Positions 17,201 through 25,813 of a DNA stretch of 64,000 nt are shown in pieces (position 1 is the first letter of the stretch; each line of letters begins with the position of its first letter). Origin of the DNA: Acidobacteriota bacterium. GTDB taxonomy: Bacteria; Acidobacteriota; Blastocatellia; Pyrinomonadales; Pyrinomonadaceae. The position numbers were made by a program, and so were the translations under genes. The notes beneath the pieces are model-generated. The model was not told where the DNA came from, did not search any database, and saw nothing but the letters and a program-made list of their open reading frames with translations. The DNA lies in assembly GCA_016703965.1 (NCBI GenBank), contig JADJBB010000002.1, positions 434,001 to 498,000 on the forward strand, written 5' to 3'.

Positions 17201-17226
17201 AAAAAAGCTGCCCGTTTAGGCAGCTT
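17201..17226 (-). terminator. Rho-independent terminator of the NlpC/P60 gene
   Basis: Read on the minus strand: a 7-bp AGCTGCC/GGCAGCT stem (17219-17225 with 17206-17212) followed by a run of T, 26 bases beyond the stop at 17252. Confidence 0.85.
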
Positions 17227-17251
17227 CCTAAGGATCGGATAGCGAGACGAT

Positions 17252-17935
17252 CTACTTATTATCCAGGGTCGGAGCTTCTGGGTTTAATTTTCTGAAACCA
17301 ACGATGCGGCTGGCCCAGTAACCTTTGAAGGGCGAGTAGGTAATGCCTTTGCTCGACGACGCATGGTAAAAGCCGTTCTCATCAGCAACGATCCCCATAT
17401 GGCCGAGGCCGTTCAGGAATACCAGAGTGCCGAACTTAAAGCGGTCATCGCCGGAAACCGGTTCCGACTGAGCCCAAAGGCTGCGAGCACTCGCCCGTGT
17501 GAAGCCAATACCGGCTTCCTGAAAGGCGGCCCAAACAAATCCTGAACAATCGTAGGTGTTCGGCCCGCTCGAACCGTAGCGGTATCGGATGCCGTAGCGG
17601 GACTTGATCGCCTGATCGAGTCGAACACTGGTCGATGCGCTGTATGCAGCCTTTCCGGCCGCGGCCAAGCTGGCGGAGCTCGTCGGCATTGATGATCCAG
17701 TATTGTTTACGAGCGGTTCGTATGCCGGATCGACGTTTGGTTTGACTACATTAATTGAATTTGTGAGCGTAGGACGTGAGGATGATGTTCTTACCACTTC
17801 GACCGGCTGCGTGGGTGCCGGCATGTTCGTTGGTTGGCTTCCGGTTGACTTGACTATGCGATCGCGGCCTTGGGCTGCGGCTTTTCCCGTAAAACACACG
17901 GCAGCGGCGACGACGCAAACCGAAATAAAGAGCAT
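17252..17935 (-). CDS. Secreted NlpC/P60 (C40) peptidoglycan peptidase
   Basis: 227 residues from ATG 17935, chosen because it opens a signal peptide (MLFISVCVVAAAVCFTGKAAAQ); the frame is open further upstream without protein-like features. A low-complexity Pro/Ser/Thr region (about 25-110) is followed by the NlpC/P60 domain. The catalytic Cys lies in YDCSGFVWAAFQEAG, and the His in GHMGIVADENGFYHASSSKG. The domain cuts D-Glu to diaminopimelate-type bonds in cell-wall peptides. The gene has its own terminator and no partner, so it is a stand-alone wall hydrolase. Confidence 0.92.
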   Translation of the reverse strand: MLFISVCVVAAAVCFTGKAAAQGRDRIVKSTGSQPTNMPAPTQPVEVVRTSSSRPTLTNSINVVKPNVDPAYEPLVNNTGSSMPTSSASLAAAGKAAYSASTSVRLDQAIKSRYGIRYRYGSSGPNTYDCSGFVWAAFQEAGIGFTRASARSLWAQSEPVSGDDRFKFGTLVFLNGLGHMGIVADENGFYHASSSKGITYSPFKGYWASRIVGFRKLNPEAPTLDNK

Positions 17936-18194
17936 CTTTCTTAAAACTATCAAATCGTATCTCCAGTAATTGAATTTTGCGGTTGGCCGGGAAGATCTGA
18001 GGAGATGGGCAATAAGCCTCACCATCTATATAAAACGATAAACGCAGAAACAATTCCTGAAACTTCAAGAATCTCGTTTATTGCAAACTCAAATTTATAT
18101 CCCTTATTAACCTTGAAACTAGCAAATAAGATTATGCCCCATCAGAAATGGATATGCAAACAGGCAGAAAAAGTTATGGTTTTCCGGTAGAAAA

Positions 18195-18214
18195 CCGCCC
18201 GCTTTCGCGGGCGG
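18195..18214 (-). terminator. GAAA-loop hairpin, probable terminator-like element
   Basis: 8-bp G+C-rich stem (18195-18202 with 18207-18214). On the minus strand it has a GAAA tetraloop and is followed by TTTTC. It lies in the 435-base gap 17936-18370 between erpA-like and NlpC/P60 genes and may be a second stop for minus-strand transcription. The rest of this gap shows no gene. Confidence 0.5.
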
Positions 18215-18313
18215 CTTGTCATCCATCACCCCACCTTGAGCCTTCAGCGTTCCTTTAGTTGTCTGTATGTTTCTAGAACAGACTCAATCGCCTATTGCTT
18301 CCAACAAAACATC

Positions 18314-18342
18314 AAAAAGGCCCGAAAATAAATTCGGGCCTT
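18314..18342 (-). terminator. Rho-independent terminator of the erpA-like gene
   Basis: 10-bp stem AAGGCCCGAA/TTCGGGCCTT (18333-18342 with 18317-18326) followed on the minus strand by T-rich sequence, 29 bases past the stop at 18371. Confidence 0.85.
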
Positions 18343-18370
18343 CGTTATGTTAACTAAAAAAGTGCAAGAC

Positions 18371-18727
18371 TTATGCCGAGAACGACGTTCCACAGCCGCA
18401 GCCGCCGGTCGCATTTGGATTCTCGAATGTGAATCCCGAGCCCATCATATTGGTTGTGTGGTCGATGGTGATACCGTTAAGATATTGGGCCGAGAACATA
18501 TCGACGAACAGGCGGATGCCTTGCTTGTCCATAACGAAATCACCCATTTTCGACTCTTCCTCGATGTTGAGGCTGTACTGAAAGCCCGAACAACCGCCCG
18601 GCACAACGCGAACACGAAGCCCGGCTGTTTCCGGCAGGTCATCCTCGTTGGCGAGGAATTTCTTGATCTCTACCGCTGCGCTATCTGTAACTATTAATTC
18701 GACTGAAGGTGCTGCAACTGCTGCCAT
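18371..18727 (-). CDS. erpA: A-type iron-sulfur cluster carrier (HesB/IscA/ErpA family)
   Basis: 118 residues. Delivers Fe-S clusters to apoproteins. All three ligand cysteines are in place: GGCSGFQY in the middle and GCGCG near the C-terminus. FTFENPNATGGCGCGTSF is the usual C-terminal signature. Length is normal apart from about 10 extra N-terminal residues (MAAVAAPSVE). The gene stands alone between its own terminator and a hairpin at 18803. ErpA is preferred over IscA because no isc genes surround it; that choice is tentative. Confidence 0.92.
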   Translation of the reverse strand: MAAVAAPSVELIVTDSAAVEIKKFLANEDDLPETAGLRVRVVPGGCSGFQYSLNIEEESKMGDFVMDKQGIRLFVDMFSAQYLNGITIDHTTNMMGSGFTFENPNATGGCGCGTSFSA

Positions 18728-18802
18728 TTTTTTGTTTTCTCCTTAACTTCGTGCGTAAGTTTCCTCAACGAAGCGAATCCTTACTTTAATGTAAATAATA
18801 AA

Positions 18803-18834
18803 GCAAGTTATGCCAAATTACAAGCATAACTTGC
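18803..18834 (-). terminator. Terminator of the S9 peptidase gene
   Basis: Perfect 10-bp stem (18825-18834 with 18803-18812) eight bases beyond the stop at 18842, followed on the minus strand by a T-rich stretch. Confidence 0.8.
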
Positions 18835-18841
18835 CCCGCGA

Positions 18842-21772
18842 TCAATTTTTCGGAGCCGTGCCGGCCGGTTGGCGGTACTTTTCTTTCTCTTTCTCACGCT
18901 GCAAATATGGGATTCCTTTCTCCATCCATTCCGGGGCCGGAGCACCCTTCAGGAAGTGGTCGAAATATTCCTTCATTCGCCGCGAATAGTCCCTTTGGTT
19001 CTGCCTCTTCCTCAGACCGTGTGGTTCGCCGTTGTAATTGAAGAAATAGACCTCTTTGTTCAAACGCCTGAGCGAAAGATAGAATTCGATGCCCTGATAC
19101 CACGGCACGGCATCGTCGCCGTCGTTGTGAAGCATTAGAACCGGCGTCTGTACTTTTTCGATGTAGAAAAGCGGGGAATTTTCGGTAAACAACTTGGTCG
19201 AATTCCACGGTGTTCCGCCGATGCGGCTTTGGGTTCGTTCGTACTGGAACTGTCGCGGCAATCCCGTTCCCCAACGGATGCCGTTGTACGCACTGAACAT
19301 ATCCGCGACCAAAGCTCCCGGTGCAGCGGCCTTGAATCGGTTGGTCTGCGTAATCATGTAGGCGATCTGATAACCGCCCCAACTGTGGCCCTGAATGCCG
19401 ATGTTCTTCTCATCGACAAAGCCCATTTTCGCAACCGCGTCGACGCCAGGCAGGACGCAATTCAACGCGCTTTTGCCCGGATAACCGATCTTGTAAACGA
19501 TGTCCGGCATGAAGACGACGTAATCGTTGCTGGTGTAAAAGCTCGGATTGACGTTCTGGCCGACGTTCGGGTTTGCGAAATTATGGACCGTATCCGATAG
19601 TTTCTCGTAAAGATAAACGAGCATTGGATATTTCTTCTTCGGATCGAAATTTCCTGGTTTGAACAACACGCCCTGCAGCGGAACACCGTCGGCACTCTTA
19701 TATTTGATCAGCTCCGACGTTCCCCAGATGAACGGATCACGCTGAGCATCGCCGTTGCTGAGCTTTTTCAGATCCTTAAAATCACCGCCCGTCACCCACA
19801 CGTCCGGGAACATATCGAACCGCGAAGCCTGTACCATCATCGTGTTCGTATCTCGAGCCTTTGTCGGCGTTGTGAAATTCTTTGCGTCCATCGCCAGTCT
19901 TTCCGGCGAGCCGTCGAGTTTGACGCGGTAAAATCCGGAATCGCGGGTCTCTTCGTTCTCTGCCCGAAGCAGCATATCCTTGCCCGGTTCGACGAATCTT
20001 TCGTCCGGATCGAGCCTAACGTAGCGAAGCTCCGTTTTTTCCTTACGGCCGATCCCGCCGGTCAGCATTTTCGCTCCGCTGCCGTCGGCATTTGCCTGCC
20101 AAATGTCGAATCGGTCATAGATCAGCACCTGCTTGTCGTCCTTGGTCCAACCGGCGAGTCCGTAGGATGGTGCGGCACTCGGGGAATCGTGATCCTCGCG
20201 GGTGAATTTTACGTTGATCTTATTGGTTAGATTTGTGACCTTGAGATCCGGGATCGAGATCGAATTCCAGTCTTTGCCGTCAAAAAACACGACATATTTC
20301 GCACCCGGCGACCAGCTCATGCCGAACTGCAGAGACTGACGAAGCATTTTGCGCGAACCGTCAACCGTATTCACCAGATAGTAATCCGTGAAGCCCGGAT
20401 CGTAGTTTCCGCGAATTCTATACGAACGGTCGTCCGTGCCCAGAGCGTAAAGTCCATTCGAACTTGGGATCACATTCTCCATCGTCCTGTCAGCGAGCTG
20501 GACGAATTTCTTGTCCGCGATGTGCAATACCGCTCGGTACGAACGGTCGCGGTCCGCGATCATGCGGACCTTTTGCTGCGGCTGGACGTAATCGTCCTTC
20601 CAGTGCCAGAGATCGGCGACGACCTTTTCTTCATCCGGAACGGCGTTTGCCGGATCCGGTTCAGGATCGGGCGGCGGAGCGTTGCTGATGAACAGGCGGC
20701 TGCCGTCGTATGAAAACGCGAGCGAGCCTTTTTCGCTCACGACGAATTCAGGACGAAATCCAGCCGTCTTTACCGAAACGACCTCGCTTGCCGATGGAGC
20801 AGTTCTCGCCCAGTGATAGACCGAAAACTTCGGCTGTTTCGCTGTCGCATCGACTTTATCGCTGATGAACGCAGCCTGTTCCTGCTTTTCGTCCCACGTA
20901 AATTTGATATATTTTCCCGGTCCTGAGAGTAGTGCGACCGGTGCCGCGTCGCTCTGAGGGGTCACCGCATATGCTCCATTTGTTTCTTCTTTTTTTGATG
21001 AAACTGCGTAGAGCAAGGTCTTTGCATCTTTAGCGAACGAGTACTCCAATACATCCGCGAACGTGCGGTCTTTACCGTCAGAAAGTCGGCGGAGGATCAG
21101 AGTGCTTCCGTAATCTTTTTTCTTTGCGGGAGCTTGCGGAGCTGCTGGGGCAGCGGTGTTCGAGTTTGCATTCGGGCTCGGCGAAGCGGCAGGCTCGGGC
21201 TTGCCGGGCTCTTTTAGGATCGCGACATAGCCTGATCCATCCTCGGGAACCTGGAAACTCTTCACTTCCTCGACGCGGGTGACCTTGCCGTTAGAAAGAT
21301 CCATGATGCCGAGAGCTGTTTTCGGCATGTCTTCGGGCTTTTTCTTGTCTTTTCGGGCTTTGAGAATGACCGCTTTTTCGGGTTCGAGGTTGAAGAATGC
21401 GTACTTGCTGTCAGCCGAAAATACCGGTCGCAGAAGACGTCCAAGTGCCGCGAAAGCCTGCGTTGCGGCCGGATCTGACGGGTCGGGCGGTGGAGTCGGC
21501 GGGCGGTAGCCGCGCGGTACGCGGTATTCGGTCGTCCCCGAAGTGCTGCGGACGAAAACCTCGCCGTCGCCATCCTGGGCCTGCATCACGTAGGCGACAA
21601 ACTTGCCGTCACGCGATATCGCCGTACCCTGCAGGCCTTTCCACGCGTCGAAATCCTGAGCTGTCAAAGCTCTTTTGCCGCCGGTCTGCGCGAGCAGCGA
21701 CGAAGTGACGAGACTAAAAAGGCAGAGCGTGAATACACTCTGCCGCAAACGTTGAACCAGCTTCAAAGACAT
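18842..21772 (-). CDS. Secreted S9 family (prolyl oligopeptidase-like) peptidase
   Basis: 976 residues with a signal peptide (cut near SSLLAQ). A long beta-propeller-like region (about 40-690) with repeated WxxD/YxxSxDG turns precedes an alpha/beta-hydrolase domain. The catalytic Ser is in GHSWGGYQIAYM, the Asp in HNDGDDAVPW and the His in GEPHGLRKRQNQRDY. The order and length match the large S9 (acylaminoacyl/dipeptidyl-type) peptidases common in Acidobacteria and Bacteroidota, which degrade oligopeptides in the periplasm. A Pro/Ala insert (EPAASPSPNANSNTAAPAAP) sits in the propeller. Single gene with its own terminator. Confidence 0.92.
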   Translation of the reverse strand: MSLKLVQRLRQSVFTLCLFSLVTSSLLAQTGGKRALTAQDFDAWKGLQGTAISRDGKFVAYVMQAQDGDGEVFVRSTSGTTEYRVPRGYRPPTPPPDPSDPAATQAFAALGRLLRPVFSADSKYAFFNLEPEKAVILKARKDKKKPEDMPKTALGIMDLSNGKVTRVEEVKSFQVPEDGSGYVAILKEPGKPEPAASPSPNANSNTAAPAAPQAPAKKKDYGSTLILRRLSDGKDRTFADVLEYSFAKDAKTLLYAVSSKKEETNGAYAVTPQSDAAPVALLSGPGKYIKFTWDEKQEQAAFISDKVDATAKQPKFSVYHWARTAPSASEVVSVKTAGFRPEFVVSEKGSLAFSYDGSRLFISNAPPPDPEPDPANAVPDEEKVVADLWHWKDDYVQPQQKVRMIADRDRSYRAVLHIADKKFVQLADRTMENVIPSSNGLYALGTDDRSYRIRGNYDPGFTDYYLVNTVDGSRKMLRQSLQFGMSWSPGAKYVVFFDGKDWNSISIPDLKVTNLTNKINVKFTREDHDSPSAAPSYGLAGWTKDDKQVLIYDRFDIWQANADGSGAKMLTGGIGRKEKTELRYVRLDPDERFVEPGKDMLLRAENEETRDSGFYRVKLDGSPERLAMDAKNFTTPTKARDTNTMMVQASRFDMFPDVWVTGGDFKDLKKLSNGDAQRDPFIWGTSELIKYKSADGVPLQGVLFKPGNFDPKKKYPMLVYLYEKLSDTVHNFANPNVGQNVNPSFYTSNDYVVFMPDIVYKIGYPGKSALNCVLPGVDAVAKMGFVDEKNIGIQGHSWGGYQIAYMITQTNRFKAAAPGALVADMFSAYNGIRWGTGLPRQFQYERTQSRIGGTPWNSTKLFTENSPLFYIEKVQTPVLMLHNDGDDAVPWYQGIEFYLSLRRLNKEVYFFNYNGEPHGLRKRQNQRDYSRRMKEYFDHFLKGAPAPEWMEKGIPYLQREKEKEKYRQPAGTAPKN

Positions 21773-21832
21773 ATTTCTCCGTATTAGTTAGATTTTTTTG
21801 AACTATCCAAAGATAACACGGAGAAAGCGATA

Positions 21833-23128
21833 TCAGCGAATCTTTTCGAGCAAACCGCCGATGATCTTATCGATCGCAGCTTTGACCGCATCTTCGCTTT
21901 TGCCTTTGACCTTGACCGAGGCACTATCGCTGGCGACGACGGACTTGCCGTCTTTTCCATATACAGTGATCGTGATCTCGGCCTCAGTGTCGCCGAGTTT
22001 TGCCGCATCATCCGCACCGGTCACCTTGCCGAAAAGGCCGCCGATCTTGGCTCCGCTTGATTCTTTTACCTTCTTTACTTCGAGTGCTATGAAGTTTGCG
22101 AAATTACCGCTCGCGACCGCCGAAGTAGAATTGACCAGCGTGCCGGTCATACCGGCGTCGTAAACCTTGCTGGCAACGTAATTTCGGATCGACGGCTGAT
22201 CGACCTTGGACGCGTTGCCCGTGAGAAAATCGATCGCGATCATCTTCTTATCCGGAATGTTACCCATGCTCACGGCCGCCGGCAGGCCGGCGGTTTTTGA
22301 CGGGTTAGAGGAAGATCCCATCGAAGCCATCGGGGACATATCCATTTTGGTGAGGGCATCCATTGACGCGGCTTCTGTATAACCTTTCGGTATTTCGAAT
22401 AGTGCCTGATCGAGAGTCGCTTTCGACAGCGCAGTGGTCTCGACGCTCGATGTCGTCTGGAGTTTGTCGTCCATGTACATCTTCATAGTACCGGTGAGCA
22501 AAAAGCCCGGGTCCTGCATACCCTTGATGATCATTTTCGGACGGCAGCCGCCGGTGTACGTCGGGCCTTCAACCCGCGGTGCCTGACAGCGGTCCTGCTG
22601 CAGAACGAGGTCGACGTACCAGCCTTCGGTTTCCATCCGCATATTTGAACGGCCCTCGCAACTGTCGGCTGAGGCTTCCATGGACTGGACGTGTTTCAGC
22701 CATTTCGCCGTCATTCCGAACATCTGCTGGCGTTTGCCGGAATCGGTAACGATGGACGAAACCGTCATCGTTCCCTTGATCGTGACTTTTTCCGCCGGAC
22801 GCCGGATCTTCTGCTCAGGTGTTAGAGATGTCCAGTCGTACGGGTCGACAAAGTAGAGCTTTTTCGCGTCGCTGAGCGAAACGTCCTGTTTCAGGTCACA
22901 CTGGCTGATATGGACGACGTTTGGCATCATCTGAGCCATCATCGCCATCGTCTCAGCGTCGCCCTCCATTACCATCTTGCTCTCACGGCGTTCGCGAACG
23001 CCCTTAGAATAAACGGTCGTTTCCTGGCCCATGCCCTGCATCGTCCGTTTTTGCGTGATCTTGTAATCGGCAAACGCCGGCAAGACCGTCAGGGAGAAGA
23101 TCAAGATAATTCCGATAAATTTCTTCAT
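21833..23128 (-). CDS. Secreted protein of unknown function
   Basis: 431 residues with a signal peptide (MKKFIGIILIFSLTVLPAFA). The N-terminal 230 residues look like a beta-rich, lipocalin/LolA-like sheet domain: it contains KITQKRTMQGMGQETTVYSK, several Met-rich stretches (MAMMAQMMPN) and two or three spaced Cys (ISQCDL, SADSCEG, QDRCQAP). This resembles DUF4412-type proteins. The C-terminal 110 residues (from about 300) look like a separate alpha/beta domain ending in AAIDKIIGGLLEKIR. I do not recognise the whole. It lies 49 bases after the Mrp stop, on the same strand, so they may be co-transcribed. Confidence 0.7.
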   Translation of the reverse strand: MKKFIGIILIFSLTVLPAFADYKITQKRTMQGMGQETTVYSKGVRERRESKMVMEGDAETMAMMAQMMPNVVHISQCDLKQDVSLSDAKKLYFVDPYDWTSLTPEQKIRRPAEKVTIKGTMTVSSIVTDSGKRQQMFGMTAKWLKHVQSMEASADSCEGRSNMRMETEGWYVDLVLQQDRCQAPRVEGPTYTGGCRPKMIIKGMQDPGFLLTGTMKMYMDDKLQTTSSVETTALSKATLDQALFEIPKGYTEAASMDALTKMDMSPMASMGSSSNPSKTAGLPAAVSMGNIPDKKMIAIDFLTGNASKVDQPSIRNYVASKVYDAGMTGTLVNSTSAVASGNFANFIALEVKKVKESSGAKIGGLFGKVTGADDAAKLGDTEAEITITVYGKDGKSVVASDSASVKVKGKSEDAVKAAIDKIIGGLLEKIR

Positions 23129-23176
23129 GTCCGTATAACCCCTTTTGTTGAAATGATGATAGAGAGCTTAAAAGCG

Positions 23177-24259
23177 TTATCCGGCACGCGTCAGTATCGT
23201 AAGCTCGGGCTTCATCGCCTCGATCGAGATCTGGCGGGCGACTTCTTCGGCGACCTTGTCGAAGGCGAGTGCCTGCGGCGAGTCAGGGAACGAGACGACG
23301 ACCGGAATGCCTTTGTCTCCGCCCTCGCGGACTTCCATGCCCATCGGGACCTCGCCGAGGAAATTGAGGCCGTATTCGTCGCACAATTTCTGGCCGCCGC
23401 CGGTGCCGAAGATGGCGTACCTGTTGCCCGTGTCAGGTGCGATGAAGTACGACATATTCTCGATCACGCCGAGCAAAGGAATATTGACCTGCTCAAACAT
23501 TTTGACGGCACGGCGAACGTCCGACAGCGAAACTTCCTGCGGAGTCGTCACCAGAACAGCTCCCTGAACCGGTACAAGCTGTGCGAGCGAAAGCTGCACG
23601 TCGCCCGTTCCAGGCGGCATATCAACGATCAGATAATCGAGCTCGCCCCAATTTACATCGCTCAAAAACTGCCGCACAACGCCATGAAGCATCGGCCCTC
23701 GCAGTATCATCGGCTTGTCGGGCGGAACGAGAACGGCCATCGAGATCATTTTGACGCCGTGTGCTTCGATCGGAACGAGCTTGCCGTCGAAAACCTCGGG
23801 CTGATCATAGCCCGTGCCGAGCATCATCGGAACGTTCGGCCCGTAAACGTCAGCGTCCATGATGCCGACCTTCGCTCCGTCCTTGGCGAGGGAAACGGCG
23901 AGATTGACCGCGACGGTCGATTTGCCGACGCCGCCTTTGCCGCTGGAGACGGCGATAATATTTTTGACGCCGGGAATGGCGATGTTGTTCTTGATCCCAC
24001 GGCCCTGCGGCACCTCAGCGTCCATTTTGACCTTGACGCTGGTTACGCCCTCGAGCCCGCTGACGATCTCGATCGCCTGTGCCTCCATCAGCTCCTTCAC
24101 CGGGCAAGCCGGCGTCGTGAGCATGATCGTGAACGACACATCGCCGCCCGAGACCACGAGATCGTGAATAAACCCGAGTGTGACAATATCCTTTCGCAGA
24201 TCCGGGTCGATGATCTGACTAAGGCCTTCTAAAACGCGTGCTTCTGTAATAGTGCTCAT
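23177..24259 (-). CDS. mrp: Mrp/NBP35-family iron-sulfur carrier ATPase
   Basis: 360 residues. Loads Fe-S clusters onto target proteins using ATP. The N-terminal MIP18 (DUF59) domain (about 1-75) contains TTPACPVKELME. The P-loop NTPase follows with the deviant Walker A SSGKGGVGKSTVAVNLA, the DADVYGPNVPMML switch and VDMPPGTGDVQL. The CxxC of some Mrp proteins is not seen in the C-terminal part, though VIENMSYF is present where the pair would be. That deviation is shared by some bacterial members. It could serve the same Fe-S pathway as the erpA-like gene nearby. Confidence 0.93.
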   Translation of the reverse strand: MSTITEARVLEGLSQIIDPDLRKDIVTLGFIHDLVVSGGDVSFTIMLTTPACPVKELMEAQAIEIVSGLEGVTSVKVKMDAEVPQGRGIKNNIAIPGVKNIIAVSSGKGGVGKSTVAVNLAVSLAKDGAKVGIMDADVYGPNVPMMLGTGYDQPEVFDGKLVPIEAHGVKMISMAVLVPPDKPMILRGPMLHGVVRQFLSDVNWGELDYLIVDMPPGTGDVQLSLAQLVPVQGAVLVTTPQEVSLSDVRRAVKMFEQVNIPLLGVIENMSYFIAPDTGNRYAIFGTGGGQKLCDEYGLNFLGEVPMGMEVREGGDKGIPVVVSFPDSPQALAFDKVAEEVARQISIEAMKPELTILTRAG

Positions 24260-24366
24260 TTAATTTTGTTAAATTAGATTGTAACAAAAACGCCGCGACA
24301 ACACGCAAGTTTCAACGGTGTGCTGCGCGAGTGACATTCTGGACGCAAGGATTTACGCTTTAGATA

Positions 24367-25314
24367 ATGAGTATCAACGAATACGAACAAATCAGATCGG
24401 GCGGCGCCGGATATTACGAACAAAAACGCGGCCTGATCGCCGTTTGGGGCAAGGAAGCCATTCAATTCCTCGATGGCCTGATCACCAACGACATGAAAAC
24501 GCTCGCGGACGGAGCCCAAATGCTCGCGGCGTTCCCGAATGCGCAAGGCCGGCTGCTCGCAGTCGTATGCGTTTTGCGACAGGGCGATAGGTTTTTGTTC
24601 GAGACCGAGGACGCGACGCGGGAAAAGTTATTCGCAAATCTTTTTCGGTTTACGTACGCGGGTGATTTTTTTGTTGAGGATCTCTCGGATAAATATCGGT
24701 ATTTTGAAGTTTTCAACGGTGACGGGTCAGTACCACCTGCGGCGGTTGTTGGGCCTACCAACAACACTGGCACGTTTTCTGTGCCAGAACCGGGTGGGGC
24801 CGTTTTCACCGGAAGCGGATCAACCGGTTATTTTGTGGGGACGGATCAAGCCGACACCTTTGCCTCCGGTCTTGCCGCTAACGGAGCGGTCCAGATAGAT
24901 GACGACCTCTACGAAATCCTCCGCATCGAGTCCGGCATCCCAAAATACGCCATCGACATGGACGAAACGACCATCGTCCCCGAACTCGGCCTCGACGGCC
25001 TGATCTCATACAACAAAGGCTGCTACATCGGCCAGGAGATCATCGCCCGCATCCACTTCCGCGGCCACGTCGCCAAACGCCTGGCCGGGCTCGTGTCAGA
25101 ACCGGGAGCGATAGCGACTGGGTTCCAAGCCGGAGCGGAACTGACAACTGTAGAAGGGAAGAACGCGGGACGAATAACTTCTGTCACATTTTCGCCAAAG
25201 GTCGATAGAACGATCGCCCTCGCTTTTGTTCGATATGATTTTCTTTCCGCTGGAACGGAATTGATCGCAGGCGAAGCAACATGCACGGTGACCGATCTGC
25301 CTTTTATTAGCTAG
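24367..25314 (+). CDS. ygfZ: Folate-binding protein YgfZ-like, Fe-S cluster repair
   Basis: 315 residues of the GcvT-like fold, without the glycine-cleavage context. The diagnostic motif KGCYIGQE is intact (NKGCYIGQEIIARIHFRG), as is the N-terminal FLDGLITNDM. Members help assemble or repair certain Fe-S enzymes in a folate-dependent way, which fits the Mrp gene diverging from it. A short Gly/Ser/Pro-rich segment near residues 130-160 (VPEPGGAVFTGSGSTGYF) is of uncertain order. The next small gene starts one base after its stop. Confidence 0.9.
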   Translation: MSINEYEQIRSGGAGYYEQKRGLIAVWGKEAIQFLDGLITNDMKTLADGAQMLAAFPNAQGRLLAVVCVLRQGDRFLFETEDATREKLFANLFRFTYAGDFFVEDLSDKYRYFEVFNGDGSVPPAAVVGPTNNTGTFSVPEPGGAVFTGSGSTGYFVGTDQADTFASGLAANGAVQIDDDLYEILRIESGIPKYAIDMDETTIVPELGLDGLISYNKGCYIGQEIIARIHFRGHVAKRLAGLVSEPGAIATGFQAGAELTTVEGKNAGRITSVTFSPKVDRTIALAFVRYDFLSAGTELIAGEATCTVTDLPFIS

Positions 25315-25315
25315 A

Positions 25316-25591
25316 ATGAATATTGCTCAAATCAATATGGAACAACTAGACATCGACCTGCCCAACGCAAAACTCGCGTACACCATCATCCAATCGCTCC
25401 TCGACGGCCACGAGGCTCTGAGCGACCTGCTCGTTCTGATGTCACACGCTGTTGACCCCGAAGTGCTCAAGGCGATGACGAACACGGGCGAATGGGAAAA
25501 ATATCTCGAATCAAAACGGGTTCTTGAGAATACGCATTTGCAGATTGAGAAATTGACTGAGGTGTTAAAGGAACTGGAAAATGCATCGTAG
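25316..25591 (+). CDS. Small helical hypothetical protein coupled to ygfZ
   Basis: 91 residues, starting one base after the ygfZ stop, so almost certainly co-translated. It is largely helical (SLLDGHEALSDLLVLMSHAV; HLQIEKLTEVLKELENAS), with a coiled-coil-like C-terminus. No known domain is recognised. An in-frame ATG at 25337 could be the start instead. Confidence 0.65.
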   Translation: MNIAQINMEQLDIDLPNAKLAYTIIQSLLDGHEALSDLLVLMSHAVDPEVLKAMTNTGEWEKYLESKRVLENTHLQIEKLTEVLKELENAS

Positions 25592-25618
25592 GATTGCCTG
25601 CAGGGGGAGCGAAGCAAT

Positions 25619-25773
25619 GTAGCTCCGTTAGGAGCGATATGTTTGTAGATAGGCGATCGTTCACTTCGCCGGAAGCCCCGGAGGGCGGAAGAAAAAGGGG
25701 GGGGGGGGTTCAGTGTCGCTCCTCCGGCTGACTGTCGATCGCCTCTTTTACAACTTTCGCTCCTAGGGCTTTT
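25619..25773. repeat. Palindromic repeat with a 12-G run
   Basis: The left arm (about 25619-25672) and right arm (about 25715-25773) are imperfect inverted copies sharing an AGGAGCGA word and a GGCGATCG word. The centre holds a run of 12 G at 25697-25708. It occupies most of the gap between the small gene ending at 25591 and ypdA. Confidence 0.65.
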
Positions 25774-25813
25774 CGGACTCGACGTGAAGCGGTGTATTTG
25801 CCTGATTAAAACA

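Noticed and set aside
22910..24232. Long open frame of 440 codons on the plus strand
   Set aside because: It is antisense to the mrp gene and the secreted protein before it; the encoded sequence is a His/Asp/Arg-rich shadow without any domain, while the minus strand has clear motifs.
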